Below the pieces are notes generated by a model that searched no databases, was not told where the DNA came from, and was given only the letters and a program-made list of their open reading frames with translations. From the NCBI GenBank assembly GCA_914767715.1, contig OU612075.1, positions 20,150,001-20,214,000 on the forward strand: 64,000 nt of DNA, in the 5' to 3' direction. The position numbers were made by a program, and so were the translations under genes. Source of the DNA: Membranipora membranacea. Taxonomy: Eukaryota; Bryozoa; Gymnolaemata; Cheilostomatida; Membraniporidae. Numbering within the stretch: the stretch's first letter is position 1; every line of letters starts with the position of its first letter. Below, one piece after another: positions 1 to 13,763 of this stretch.

Positions 1-2000
1 GGCTTTTGTGAATCAAATTTCCTCAAAAAAATTTATTTTTGCTGGAAAATTAGGAATTCTCTCGAAAACAAGCAATGTCCTCATCATCCTGTGTGTCCTA
101 TTAAGCTAGATAATGACCCGGAGAATTATGTAACGTCTTTGTGACCTGATTCATCAAGCAAAATAGGGTCAGCTTTCAGGAACAGCAATATCATGAAGTT
201 CAATTGGTATCATGGTGACATGGTTACACCTAGAACAAGTAGCAGGGTGGGAAGGCCTAAAAAAATTGATAAATTGTGGGTAGAAAGTTGAAGGACTATT
301 TGACAGCAAAGGCAAGGTTAGGAACAGCAGGTCACTGTCCAATGCATTGTTGTGATGATATATGGTTTGTAGAACTATTATTTGCATTTTCATACCTACC
401 CAAATCATAGATATTATGCTGTTATATTTGGTGCATCTTATCAATCAAATTCCACCCTTGGTACCATTTAGGGAGAACACTATACATGAAATAATGTTTG
501 GCAGGGTGAGATTTACTGTAATACCCCTAAATTGCACAATTTTAAATCTTTAACTGGCGGTGTTTCGGGCAATTTATATTCAAATCATTGTAATGACTCG
601 GGAGTTAATAATTTGGTTATTTGGTTTATACAGTACTTAGCTTCCAGTTGTCAATCCATTCAAAATAGTTCCAGCCTACCACGAAAGCCAGCTCACAATA
701 CTGGAATATACCGATAATGTGCTCTTCTGTAATATCCAGATAATAGGCCTAGAAATGAGCCATTTCTCGCAAATTACTTGGCTTTTCTAGACCAAATATT
801 CTCAAATTAGTTGATCTTTGCTTGAAAATTAGGAGTTATCCCGAAAACAAGCAGTGTCCTCCTTATTATCCTGTGTGTCCTATAAAGCTAGATAATGACC
901 CAGAGAGTTATGTAACATCTCTGTGACCCAAATCACTATGTTCAAATTAGTCAGCTTTCTGGCACAGCAATATGATGGGCTTTCATTTGATTAAAACACA
1001 TAAAGTACCCCCCAGCCCACATGACAGGATGGGTAGGCCTTAAAATATTGATCAATTTTGTGCAGAAAGTTGAAGGCCTATTTGTAAGCAAAGGCAAGGT
1101 ATAGAACGGCAGGTCTCTGGCCAATGCGTCGTTCTGATCCATGAATGTTTGCAGAACAATTTCTTGCATTATCATATCTACACTAATCATGATTATTATG
1201 CTGTTATATTTGGTTCCACTCATGAAACAAATTCCATCCTTGGAACCATTTAGGGAGAACGCTGTTCATGAAATTATGTATGGCAGGGTCGAGTTACTGT
1301 AACACCCCTAAAATGCACACTTTTAAATGTCAAACTGACTTTTTTTCGGTTGATTTACCTTTAAATCAATGTAACGCCTTGTGAGTAATAATTTGGTTAT
1401 TTGGTAAATACAGTACTAAGTCTCCAGTTGTCAAACCATTCAATGATGTCTACACGAAAGCCAGCTTACGATACTGGAATATAACGATAACGTGCTCTAC
1501 TGTAATCTCCAGATAATATGCCTATAAATGAGCCATTTCTCGCAAATTACTTGGGTTTTGTACACCAGATTTTCTCAAAATAATTGATTTTCGTAAGAAA
1601 ATCAGGAGTTATCCCGAAAACAAGCAAAGTCCTCCTTATCATCCTGAGTGTCATATAAAGCTAGATATTGACCCAGAGAATTATGTAACATCTCTGTGAC
1701 CTGAATCGCCATGTGCAAATAGGTCAGCTTTCTGGCACAGCGAAACAAGGCATAGTTACCCCCTAGCATACATATCAGGGTGGGTAACCGGAATTTATTG
1801 ATCAAATTTGGGTTGAAAGTTAAACTTTTTTGACAGCAAAGTCAGCTAAATGAACAGCTGATTTTCAGGCTATTGAATAATTTGAAGATAAAAGCTTCAG
1901 TTATGTGATCATTAGATCCTGCTTTCCATCTTATGCATTATTAATAAGATGCCAAATTTGATGCATTGTTAGACCAGAATTCTGTCCTTGGCACCACTTG
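1..2000. repeat. ~775-bp tandem repeat, about 2.5 copies
   Basis: A block beginning near a shared CGAAAACAAGCA landmark recurs at about 63, 842 and 1615, giving spacings of 779 and 773 bases. The text around each landmark (an 'AGCTAGATAATGACCC' segment, then 'GAGAATTATGTAAC', then 'TTTCTGGCACAGC') is alignable with scattered substitutions and small indels. Copy 1 is cut by the window edge and copy 3 decays after about 2000. Two minus-strand ORFs (169-444 and 951-1223) are homologous only because they lie in equivalent repeat positions; they do not look like a protein family I know. The array probably continues to the left of the window. Confidence 0.8.
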
Positions 2001-5000
2001 GGGAGAACACATTTCAAGAGAAATAAGATGACATATATAATGTATATTGTACCGGCCCTTAAAAATGCTTTAATTTATTGGGTTGGGTTCTGAGTATATA
2101 TTATGATCAACCGTCAATGTTAAGACTCTTGAGGATTGACTTGGTGATGGGGTTACTACAGTACTGCTTCTGTATTCAATTCTTGAGTATCACAAATATG
2201 ATTCGAAGAAAATGCACCCACAGCTAGTTGTGAGAAAGCCATTTTACAAGATATCCAGTGAATGAATTGTCATGTTTATCCACATTCAGTTTTGAGTAAC
2301 AGAGACAAAATACTATAGAAAACAATGAGACAGACATGATATTCAAAAGCGCCGGTTTCCCAGCGTAAAATCGGTCATTGACAGAACAGACCTGAGACAA
2401 GCTTAATGAATTATCCTGGGAATGGTCCAATATATAAATAGCTACATGTTGTTAGTATGGCGTAACATTTTCCAATAAATTTCATTGTGCGTCTGTTTAG
2501 TAAATGGAAGTAGTCATAGTCATTTTATTTATCACCCACGTTACTCTTTTGGCAGCTTTGATTTGTTCAAGGTTGTTTAACAACTACGGAGACAAGTTTT
2601 TCATGGAAGACTTAATTTTTCGCAGATCAGGAAATTTGCTGAATTCGCTAAAATACAGGTGATTGGTACTATACACTGTATCTGGATCCTGCTAGTCCCC
2701 AAGTTTGAAAGTTATTTGCCAGAAGCCAAATTTCGCATTGTTCCAATTGTCTCAGATTGTTGCATGAGTTGTCCATCTTTGTTCCCTAAAGATTAAAGGA
2801 AAGGAAGCCGGCTGAGCCGTCTAGACAAGCACTGTCCAGTATGTGCCTGGGTTAGAGTGACAGACATACACAAAACTTTTGTCTATGGCGACAACTGATC
2901 TCCGGATTACAAATTCCACAGTCAGTCAATCATTATTCAGCAAGACATGAAGACATGATTCAAACAATTGTCAGTTGAAGTTGGAGCCAGACATAGGAAA
3001 CATGCAACTGCCTCAAGCTAGAATAATAATGATATGGGATTCGGTACATAGTACTGAACTACTAACTATTGTTACGAAAATCAGCAACGACACAACAGTT
3101 TTTGACACAACCAAACTGTAAAAGACAAGCGTTAATAAAAAATCAGCGATCAGTTGGCTTAAAAAGAAGCAGTAGTCTAGACTGACAACAGAAAAAAATG
3201 GATGGCCAATATGCTTTGGTAGAATTTGTTAATTTCCGCATTATGTGGCAAATTAAAACAAAAAATGTGTATATAAAGCTCAGCGATCAGTTGGCTTGAA
3301 AAGTTGCAGAAGTCTAGACTTGCAACAGTAAAAAAATGGACGGCTGATCTGCTTTGGTTAAATTTGTTAATTTCCGCAGTGCGTGGCAGACCGGTAATTA
3401 TTTGGCTAAAATAACATAAACCAAGTCCCCTTTAAAAAGCATCATCAACAACATATTTCCTCGAAATCAAAAACAGTTAGTGATATGATGCAAACACAAA
3501 AGAAAATAAATATATACAAATTAATGGGTCATGGGTTGTATTGACAGAGACTAGGATGGGACATAGAACTCCCAAGGTGGGGGAGTTTCTAAATACGTCT
3601 CCAGGTTCTACAATTGTGCAGAACAACATCCTAGAAAATAATTACAGCATTATCTGTAATAGTACTGTTTACCCAGGACAAATCAAAATCAAATTAATCT
3701 ACACTTGAAGCAATAAGATAAAAATATGTAAAAAAAATATCATCACTATGGCCTAATAAAGTATGGTATCTAATAAATAACCTAATTGGAATAAAAACAT
3801 TAGCATGATTCAAACTAGGAAATAACAGCCGTTACATTATCTTATCATATTCTTACATTATCTTATGATATTTAAATCTCATAAAATTCTCAATCAAATA
3901 GGCCTATGGCTGTACATAGAAATTCAAAACTAATAACGTAGTCATGTCACCACTTCGGATTTGTGACCCTGCGTGGAGGCCAACATTTACACTTAAAAGA
4001 AAAAATAATGCAACATGCAAACATTCTAGCGACCAATATTCGTACTCATCAAAACCTTGAAAACTATCAGGGTGCTTGCCTTGGTGCAATCCTCTATAAG
4101 GTCGAGTTATTTATAGCTTGATTTACGTTCATTTGTCCGCCAAGATACTCCAGAGCCCCACAAGGCGAGCATCATATTTAATGATATCCTATATTGAAGC
4201 GTCCATCAAACATAGTCAGACCTCCCTGTTAAAATAAAGTCACGCTGGTAGAAAATTCTTAGTATTGATGATAAGAAAACGCCTGACGAATGGAGCATTA
4301 TCTGAAAATGAAAAGAAACAAATTAATTTAATTAGTTGTGTTGTATTGTGCAAGTCATCCTAGTGTCGAGGGGCTTTTCTTATTGCTTAATACGTAATAC
4401 TCAAGTAGAGATCACCAGAGGGACAACAATATGTAGCCTCGGGTTATTTCCTTGAGGCCGAAACATTCTTGGGGATGAATTGCACAACTAAACAAAATGA
4501 ATTGCATTTTGCCCATAAGGTAGTCTTATTAACATCTAACAGTGCAATTGCCTTGACAAATTCCTCGGACTTGTCACCATATGTTGAGTGTCAATAGTTG
4601 AAGTAACGTTAGATCTAAAAAAGGCAGCGTAACAGGGTAGGGACTTATACTGGAATCTTGGAAACGCTCCGACCCTCTTTTTGTATTGAATTGTTTGTCA
4701 TTCACTAACTGACTCATTTCACCGAGCAGATATTGACCAACATTTCTATGACGCAAAATGAAAACTAGAACATTTTCATCAATTCTGTAAAAAACTAGAT
4801 ATGAACTTGAGACAATGCCAATATCTAGTCATTCCGTCACTAGCTCCAAATGAAAAATTGGCAACCAGCAAACTGAGATATATTTATAAATGTTCACAAA
4901 AATCATTAGATACTCTTCGGTCTTTTCCAATCATGAAGTTGTGGCATTCCTGACAATCGATCAGCGGATGACGCCAAATGATGCTCCAAAATTGTTGTGG

Positions 5001-5940
5001 CTAATTTGACAGTGATGCTGACACTAAAGGTTGAATATGATAATAAAGATAAGGATATAAAGTTTTTGAGCTCCATAGCGTCAGCAATGCTGTCATAGTT
5101 ATTTAGGTAGGGGAAAGGCATTAGCGGCAGGAAAATAATAGGACCATGCATGTAAGCCCGAATTTCCGCATCACGTCATTTCAGAGGTTCTGATACGATG
5201 AAGCTTGGGCATGTGGGCAGTAATGAACTTTCCTCCTGCTTTTCACCTAAAGCATAAAAACGGCAAAATGTTATCCTACCTTCATGTGTTTTATGGTCTT
5301 GAGGGATTTATTTAAATCTTGTTTATTGACAAGGTCAGTGGCCTCTAGCTATGATCAATATGGGAAAGTACATCATCCTAAAAATACACTGTCTAGTGTG
5401 TCGGAATTCCATGAATGTCCCACTTTTTGTAGATGCCAGACTTTTGCGTGGGTGAAACTTAATCAGACATCCGTCAGAGGTTGTCCAGGCATTGTACAAT
5501 GCCTGCGGGTCACTTTGCAGGTAATTATTATTTTTATGTAATGATTTGTGCAAGCAAAAAGTCTCAGCATTTTGCATGCAGAGAAAAATGTTTTCACTGT
5601 TACCTCATACCTGCAGGGCATTTCTCTCTTCAAATTTTCAAAAATATACAGTGGAATATATTACAAACAAAACATCCCAACTGTATATTTCTGGTTGCAA
5701 TGCACAAACCACAAACAGGATGGGCTTTCCCAAACATAGGATGTTGGACATGACCTGGATTATGGACGCGTCACAACAAGATTGGAAAAGACAAAAAATA
5801 TGGATGTTTTTAACATTTTTAAGACCACTGGGATTCAATCATATTCATATTTCGGAGAATTCTGGTGTTGTTGAATACCAAGTAGGGATTGGGCTATCGA
5901 AATATGCAAAAACCAGTGAGCAAGTTTGGCAACCTTGAAG
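2001..5940. other. No gene recognised; includes a 137-bp local duplication
   Basis: I see no exon with convincing splice context or family resemblance here. At 3141-3256 and 3278-3393 a segment containing CAGCGATCAGTTGGCTT and 'AATTTGTTAATTTCCGCA' is duplicated in direct orientation with a period of 137 bases and about 15 percent divergence. Overlapping short ORFs around 5.3-5.9 kb on both strands are mutually exclusive frames in AT-rich sequence and carry no recognisable domain. Confidence 0.5.
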
Positions 5941-5961
5941 CGCACACATAGTGTTTATACT

Positions 5962-6348
5962 TTAAAGGGCAACCAGGGTTTCGCAGCAATGCATTAATGG
6001 GTAGCGAAATTAATGTGCTGGGCAGCATCAGCTTTGTGCATTACGCGATGCAAAACTCAAAGTAGTTGCTGTCTCTAAGCTGGGTAACACTTCAGTTTAG
6101 GGGAGGTTCCAAGACTTTGCTGTAATAATTATAGAGCACAGGCTAAATAATAATAGGAACAGGAAACTGCTATGTGGTATTCTCTTTTAGCTGAGTTTGA
6201 GTACCTGATGTAAGAAATGTTTCACAAGAATTCTGGCTGAATATTCATCCGAATTATATTTTGTCTTTTTCCCAATGCAGAAGGTGCAATCTGCTATTAA
6301 TCAATGGCCATCAATGAGAAGTTGTTTGAAACCTTGGTTGCCCTTTAA
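5962..6348. mobile_element. TTAA-flanked MITE
   Basis: The element body is 5966-6344 (379 bp). It is flanked on both sides by TTAA (5962-5965 and 6345-6348), the target duplication typical of piggyBac-type elements. Its ends are inverted repeats: AGGGCAACCAGGGTTTC at the left and, read on the opposite strand, AGGGCAACCAAGGTTTC at the right, with one mismatch. It has no coding capacity. A diverged copy in the opposite orientation lies at about 16.49-16.83 kb. Confidence 0.75.
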
Positions 6349-7902
6349 GATACTTATATACTCTATACTTCATACCTATGTGTTTATACTTTAAGATGGC
6401 CCCAAATCCCAGTTCCCCATGAAAAGTTAAAAATAGGATTGACCGTGAGACCCTGGCATTGATTATCAGAAATTATCGGAATATTATCGGAAAAAAGGTT
6501 GCATACACTTTAAAAAAAATCACCCTGGTGTCTGTAGTATCTAGGTGTGTTTAATAAACACCTCTGCGTAAAAACAGCCAAGTTCAAGAGCTGGCTGACC
6601 GCTTTTTAATATTATGACTAGATATTATGCAAAACCACGCCCTGCGCATTTTAGTGAGAAAAAAGAATCTGGCGGGGGGGGGGTGAGGGGAAGGGGGGCT
6701 TGTGACTGAGACCAACGAATCATATCAATATTAACTTGTGCAATTCTTTTTTGTTCTGCTATAAATTGTCTTTTTTGACCAACGTATATTGTTATTGTAG
6801 TTTTGTGAGAGGAAGCTGGAATGCGTAGGAGTTTTCCGAGTACGGATTGGACCTGATTTAACGAAGATTTTTAAAAGGAAATAACATGTGGCCAGCATTC
6901 TAATGACCTCAAATTGCCCGGAGAACATTTAAGTTCCTATTATTTGACTCAAAAAGTACTTTCACCCAAGTATAGCTCATTTGAGGGGAACCAGCTGTGT
7001 CCCAGCCTTCATGATCACAACTCCTAAGGCTATTTCATGTCCTTTTTCAAAAGGATACATATTGTGCGGCAATTGGACTGACCCATTACCAACTTACCAA
7101 TCATTAATAGACTAATATTCCCTTGGTCAGAAAAAGAATAATATTAATGTTTAAACCAGAAAAAAACTTGGTGCTCCAGGAAAATAACAGGAAAGCTTTA
7201 ACAAAGACTGTACCAAATGGGGCAATTACTGTAGTAATAGGAAAGTTGCACAAATCGGCGTGGGCCAGACAAGTACTAAAATACTGCAATCACTACGGGA
7301 TAGCGAAGAGCTAAAGTACATGGTGCGCATGAAAATTCTTTGCAAGAATTTGTCTGTGTCAAGGAAATCATTTTATTCAGTCATGGCTACAAAACCATGT
7401 TCTTTAGTCCAGTGATTTTGGCAGAATTTGAACACATCAGCTTTGCAACTCGCACTGCAATCGTTAGTTGTTAGTAACAACTGTGTGGTGTGCAAATTTT
7501 TTTTTAAAGCCAAAAGGTGAATAAGGAGGGAGGAGGTGTAACAAATATTTTAGTTTAATTAAAAAAATTATGGCAAAGACTTTTACTTCACTGACTTTAC
7601 TTAATTTTATGGTTTTTGGTATAAAAAAACAAATCTGGTAAAAACAATGATTTTAACATATGTAAGACGCAAAACCAGAAGTAATATTTTCCAACCAACA
7701 TACTAATGCAAATTAACTATTGTGGTTTAATAGTGAGCAGAGTATTAATAGTAAGGTATCAAAATAATTGTCATAACTGATGCTTTGCAAATGATTCCTT
7801 TTTTTGTAGACCACATTATCACTGGCCCATTACAACCACAGCTTACTCCTAGTTATTGCCTCTCTTTCAATGACCAACTCCAATGTCACATCAGACATAC
7901 AT
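6349..7902. other. Intergenic, no feature recognised
   Basis: AT-rich sequence with a G-rich tract near 6672-6695. Short ORFs on both strands around 7.1-7.3 kb overlap one another and show no domain or splice context. I see no gene here. Confidence 0.45.
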
Positions 7903-8035
7903 GGCTGTGAGCAATTGGGTCAGAAAGCATGCGTGCGTTTTGGCCAGGCAGCGTTGATAAGCTACAACAAGAAGTTGCCTGGCCAAAACGCATGCTGCCT
8001 GGTGAAAAAGCTTCCTGTCCAAACTGCTCACAGCC
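7903..8035. repeat. Hairpin-forming inverted repeat
   Basis: The outer arms read GGCTGTGAGCA at the left and TGCTCACAGCC at the right. The inner arms read GCATGCGTGCGTTTTGGCCA at the left and TGGCCAAAACGCATGC at the right. The whole is about 133 bp with a short loop, consistent with a small foldback element. The plus-strand ORF across it is a by-product of the repeat. Confidence 0.65.
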
Positions 8036-9690
8036 TTTTGATAACCTTCATCATTTTTTGCGATGTAGATTATCAGTATGCTGACGTTATCTGATGTGAT
8101 GTGATGTAATTCTGATCAGTTACCCAGAACTTAATTAATTAAGAGAAGAAAGTCTAAAACAACACCCCCTTATCCAGCTTTAGGGCAACCAAACATTGTA
8201 ATAACAATTTAGATTCAAACTTCGATTGGTCTGGCCGCACCTTAAAACAACAAAAGGTTCTACAATAAGCTTACAGGGGGCATATCGTTGACTTTTTAAA
8301 TCGCCCCAGACAGCTATGGGCTTTTTTCCCATAGTCAGTCTAAAAATATATATTGTAGCTTTTATTGAGATTTATTGCTCGGAATAATTGTAATGATTTC
8401 CATACAATATTGTTGTCAATGGAATAGTGAAAAGGTGATCTAATGGTCAGAGCTTTATTCTGCCCCAGGGCAGACATCATAAAATTTTACGCCTCCGCGT
8501 TTAAGTGGTCCCTTGCCTTAAGACTCTCATAATGGTGCCTCTGGACAAGTAACTCGGAGTCGGACATTGTTGGCTGGCAACGCGAAAAGTATTTTGTATA
8601 TAATGTGGATCACAACAATACTTAGCGCTGGAGGGTAGATCACACATTCCGAACCCACACATTATACTATTCATCCATTGATCGCTGCTAGCAGACATCT
8701 ACCGGCTTGCAGGCATCGACCCCCCATAACCGTGCAGGTACAAGCTGTCACGACAAGTGTTTGCATTCACAATGAGGTTCATCAATTGAATCCTCAAGCC
8801 TTGGTTCTTCAATCGGAACATCCAAGATATTATGAAAAAGTGCGGATTGCACATCAGAACTCGGGTTCATGTTCATAAATTTGAAATTTGGGACCGGCTT
8901 TTGTAGATCAAAATCACGCTGTCTTACAGAGATGACTCTGCCCAAAATTTGTCCTGCAGGCCGTAAACAGACAGGATGCAAACTTCTTGCTGACGCTGTC
9001 ATACTGAAATTAAAAACTAACTGATTTTAAAAGGCATCACCAGATTAGCTCTAATTGCAGAAAATTCTAGATCCAAACACACTTATGAACTACTAGGTCT
9101 TCTGATTTCTATCTTTTCTTGACGTTTTCTTGCCAGAAAATTTGAAATTTGTTTGAATCTCTAAAGACAGTTCGCTCGGACAACGCATAATTCACAATGA
9201 ACCATGTTGTTTCATTGTGTAAACGCAACTAAAGTTGGACCATCGCTAACATAACGCTTCCAATAATTTATAAAATACAAAAGTTGCATAACAATCGATT
9301 CTCATGGGAGCGTTTCTTATTGATGACATAGACAACAATGTTTTGTCATGACCATTATCGATTAGCTCAATTAATTACAAATGAGTTCCTCATGAAAGAG
9401 CCAATATCGTTATCACCCTAAGTTTGTCCTAAATTGACTATTATTACTCAATTGATTATGAAAACAGGGAATTTGTTGCAAACGATGCTGTTGAGGTAAA
9501 GAATCGTCAGCGAGCAATGATGTTAGTCTAATTGGCCGCTACCAGAGTAGTTAATTTATGCATCAAATTCAAATTTTACAGCAATATGATGCAACATCAC
9601 ACAATTGCACCCTGCTGCTGCGTAGATATGAAATATAATTAAAATGGCTTTTTTATCATTTCCTGAATTTATATGCTAATTGCAAAATGT
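8036..9690. other. Intergenic; one exon-like ORF on the minus strand at 8748-9015
   Basis: Most of this stretch is featureless. On the minus strand, an acceptor-like TTTTTAATTTCAG ends at about 9004 and is followed directly by an open frame of 84 codons down to a stop at 8748. The peptide has mixed, protein-like composition (acidic C-terminal half with two cysteines) but matches nothing I recognise. No upstream exon was found before the promoter of the plus-strand gene at 9.7 kb. It could be a terminal exon of an unrecognised gene or chance. Confidence 0.25.
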
Positions 9691-9703
9691 GGCTCTATAA
9701 AAG
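9673..9703 (+). promoter_or_regulatory. TATA box with octamer-like motif
   Basis: TATAAAAG at 9696-9703 lies about 140 bases upstream of the ATG at 9843, placing transcription start near 9727 and leaving a 5' leader of about 115 bases. An ATGCTAAT/TGCAAAAT stretch at 9673-9688 resembles a POU/octamer site and lies directly upstream. The motif identity is from sequence alone. Confidence 0.6.
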
Positions 9704-9842
9704 GGCTGCCAGGAGAAGCAGAAGGTACACAACGCCAGAGAGAGAGACATTAAAAAATATTCAAAAATCTCTGTAAATTTCTAGAGGATAGACTTGATAC
9801 ACATCTTCAACAATTTAAGATTTATAATTACAAACTAAAGCT

Positions 9843-12800
9843 ATGTATCCTACAGAATTATGTAAGTATATTTAAGTTTACCCAAAGTTCTGATATATTA
9901 ATATTATAGCTGTGAAGTAAATTTAGTATATTTTTTTCACTTTTAGATTCACTTCAAAAATTAGGAAATATAGTGGAAATTACAGATTTCCTTGCTCACA
10001 TACTTTTACAAAATTTGGTGCTCCTGTTTAAAGCCACATATTGCTAAACAGGCAAATTCACTGGCCTCTGAAAACAGATTTCTCCTCGATGATTCACGGC
10101 TTCATAGCTGAACAAATACCTTTTTTTCGTTTAATCCTGTAATACTAGAAGACTGCCAAAATGAAAGACTCCTGAATCTCATATCAAACATCATTTTTAT
10201 AACAAATCATTGCATATTTATTATAAAACTCATCTATTGAAGAAATAGGTTTTGTCTCTTTTTTTATCTATTCCGCACCAAAAAGATTTGACCAACATTT
10301 AACAACAAACCTTTTTTAGAATACTGTTGTCAGCATCATATCAGAAACATATTGAGGGCTACTTCCCTAATCTAATCTAATCTATACAGTAAAAGGAACT
10401 GAGGCTAAACAGCTGCTTAATATCAAACCTAAGACAAAAAATCAATTTAGCATGTATTCAACGGTCTATTTTATTTTCAGGCCTTCTAGCTGTAGCACTG
10501 CTTGTGTGCGGCATCGCAGCCCAGCTGCCTTTTGGCAATCAGAAGCGTCAAGTTGATCCGAGGAACAGGCACAGCTTGCCATCGAGGTGGAGAGCGTTTG
10601 ACAGAGATCTGCTTAGATCAGATTATGGGGAGGGGGAGACACGCCGACTCATCAGAGAGAACGACGGCAGGATTAGAAACGGTGAGGTCAGAGAGAATGA
10701 CGGTCGATTGCAGACAACAACACAGATGCAGAAAATTCAGCTTTTCGGAGACGACTGGATGACATCGCAGGCCTTTATGAGATACGCAGGCGATGCTCTG
10801 GAGAAACTGGATCAAGTTATTCGCATATATGTGAGTAAAATACTTAAGCGCCAAAACCTTTCTCTCTGTGTCATTTTTACAGCCAAAGGTTTTATTGTAT
10901 AAATGTAGGCATAAAATGGTGGTAACACAGACAGACCTTTTCATAACTGGTAAGCAAATACAAAGTTTAGTGGCAACAAAACAAAGACGGAATAAGAGAA
11001 GACAAATTTTTGATACTATTGGGATCATTTTGCAAAGAATTTAACTAAACAGATTTTAATCTGTAAAATAGCTGAGCTGCAGATTTATTTGTGTACATTG
11101 ATGGAGATATAAAATATTCAAATCTGTTAAATAACCAAAGAGCAAGAGCATAGTTCAGTGGTAAAACCTCTTAAAATGCTGAATCCCTCATAAGAGCTGA
11201 TAGCGTAAGATCACAGACCTTGTTTTTCTTACAAAAATCGGAAGCTCAATTTTTCTTGTGGCTGTCGCAAGTTATGGCATGACAAAACCAAGAGCATTTG
11301 CAGAACTAAAAGTAGAATGTAAACCCTGAAGGTTTCCGGCATGCGTACAAGGTTCATAAAGCAGTCATTAGTCTATAGCGGACAATTAATTTCATGCAAG
11401 TCATAGAAACATCTGACCACCTCAAAGCAATGCAGCTAGCATTCAAATTTTGATATTAACATGCAGAAGCCTCAAGGGGCCATCTTTGCAAGTAAAATCC
11501 CTAGCCGTGATGTCATGACGTAATTGGACAAATCAATTACTTATTTGATTGAGGATATGACCTGAGTTTTTTTCGTACCAGGGAAAAGCTCCTGTACTGA
11601 GAACCCTTTAGCATGCGTCCGTGACGTATTGATTTGAGCAGAGTAATTGCACAAAAGAGCGTTTACTTGAGTTACGCATTACTATTAATTATATTGTTTT
11701 GTCTTGATAGATACTTTGGCCCAAGGGTTTTGCATCTCCCGACAGTTGATATACAAGGCCAAGTATTTAATAGCAGAGTTTTCTCTCCGTTGAGCAAAGT
11801 AAGATATTTCCTTAATTGCTAGTTCATTTGAAACTATTCTTACCATTTAATATCTTTGTTTACAGCAAAATTACACAGATGATCGCTTGGTGAGAAGTAA
11901 CCAGCAAATTTTATTACCTATGTGCAACGGAAACACCTTTGCAAGAGTAAGTAACATTCACTATGTTGTATGATATATGATATAGTTTGATATTTCACAA
12001 CAGTTCTTCTATCTAAACACCATATTATACATATTCGTTCAGGATGTCACTGAGAAAACAAGATAACCTCTGACATGAGCAGTGCTGGGCCTCCCCATTT
12101 GTTGAGTATGTGAGCATTTATTCGGGATGGCAATTTTACAAGGGTAATGGAAGATATCAAACATCATACGAACAATTGGTATATTTTCACATTCTAAAAC
12201 ACATACTGCCCTCTGCTAGTTAAACTTGTTGTCCCACTTTTCTAGATTTTTGGTTTGGTTTAGGAAATTATCAAAAATAGATTTTAATAATATTAAATAC
12301 GTTAAATATGTGAAGTTATATTTATGATATTAATTGTATGTACCTAATTTGCAGGACAGAGACAGCATGTTTAACAAGCTGAAGGACGGATACTGTGGCC
12401 TAGCAGCAAATGGAACTCATTTACATCACGCCACGGTGTTAAACAGAACCTTAGTGAGACAATTCCAGTCACATGCTTCGTCTATGATGTGTCAACTGAG
12501 AAATACCAGCTGCATTGTACAATGTCCCATGGTAAGTTTGGCAGGTGTGATAGAAAGAGGGTGAATTTGATATTTATATGATGAGAGTGAGGAGGAAAAG
12601 CAGTAGTTAAAAAGATGTATGCAATTTTACCCAAACGAACATCCAGCTACCAGGATAAACCAGATGCTAATATTGTCAAAAAACAGTGACATTTTTTTTA
12701 AATTTTGTATTGTCTCTGTGAAAGATTTTTTTTAAAGTTTAAACCAATTATGTGCCTGGTATTGTATAAAAAAATTTGAAATCACAAATCATGAAAAATA

Positions 12801-13248
12801 AGACTGTTACCCGTTTTTAATTAAGTACTTGGCATGAGTTAGAGCTACAAATATAGGTAATGTTCATAAGAGCACAAGCTCACCCTATTAGATATTTTGG
12901 GATATTTGTCACCAGCTGAAAAGCTTTGTTCAAATTAATTTAATACTAATTGTCCAAATCCAAGATAAAAATTTCAATTGTGTTTTTTTAAATTTTGATT
13001 TTTCCATTTAAATTTATTAAATTAATTTGTCTAATAGTTTACTCTTGTTTAATTCACAGAGCTTTCTTCCAATGATGAGACTTTCACTTCAGCATGATTA
13101 CCACCAGACCCTGCAGCCTCTACAGGCCACCCTACGATGTCACATCCTACACGGTGCTACCAGTCAAACTACAACAACACCTTCACCTATGAGCGGTGGG
13201 CTCAAAAGATCAAATCTGCTTGAAATGTTCGGGATATGGAGAAAGTAA
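9843..13248 (+). CDS. Unrecognised secreted glycoprotein, 271 aa, five exons
   Basis: Exons: 9843-9861, 10481-10830, 11866-11946, 12355-12531, 13060-13248; all junctions are GT..AG and phases agree. The start is the first ATG after the TATA box. Residues 1-20 form a signal peptide (hydrophobic LLAVALLVCGIAA), so the product should be secreted. A dibasic KR follows at 28-29, then a charged stretch with RENDGR twice (65-70 and 77-82). The C-terminal half has six cysteines, four N-glycosylation sequons (NYT, NGT, NRT, NTS) and predicted helical segments, then a Thr/Pro-rich tail and a second KR before an amphipathic end. This could be a prohormone, a cytokine-like helical factor or another extracellular protein. 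I do not recognise the family. The gene structure itself is strongly supported; the function is unknown. Confidence 0.8.
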
Positions 13249-13757
13249 AGTTTCAGGCGCTAAAATTGCGATATGACAAAAATTTGGGACTCCCTAATAA
13301 GAAATGTGTAGTTTGTAAAAGTACAGAGATTTCTTGATTTTGATGCGAAGAAAGTGTAACAAATCTTTCACCAAAAGCTGCTTTCCCATAACTACGCACT
13401 GCGAATGCAAGCAGGGCAAAATTAGATTGATTATTGAATGATTTACATATATTTAACTTTTTATTTTTCTCAAGACAAAGAAGGCTATGAGCCAAAATAT
13501 TTTTTATCAATCAATTGTGTATTTAGTATAATTTATGAAAACGTATAACGTTCTGTATTTATATATAATATATACATAATAACTTTATTTGGTGTCAAAC
13601 ACTGTTTTTAATTATTTTATGTTAAATAGTTTACTGTTGTGAGTGCTCGTTGTATATTCATGGTGATTGGATTTATCAAACTCAATTTGCTTTTCTTCTC
13701 GAAGCCTATGTAGATGCAGCCTTTGGTTATATTTTCTCAATTAATCAAATTAATTTA

Positions 13758-13763
13758 AATAAA
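13758..13763 (+). terminator. Poly(A) signal AATAAA
   Basis: A canonical AATAAA about 510 bases after the stop codon of the secreted-protein gene, in AT-rich sequence, is the best candidate for its cleavage and polyadenylation signal. Confidence 0.5.

Noticed and set aside
5335-5938. Cluster of overlapping ORFs on both strands (80-130 codons)
   Set aside because: Several incompatible frames share the same bases; none has a recognisable motif or splice context.
10618-11028. 136-codon minus-strand ORF opposite exon 2 of the secreted-protein gene
   Set aside because: It is antisense to a well-supported exon, Cys/Leu-rich without a domain, and lacks splice or promoter support.
11150-11225. Possible tRNA-like sequence (AGTTCAGTGGTAAAAC)
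   Set aside because: Only a box A-like stretch is present; no proper box B at the right distance and no cloverleaf.
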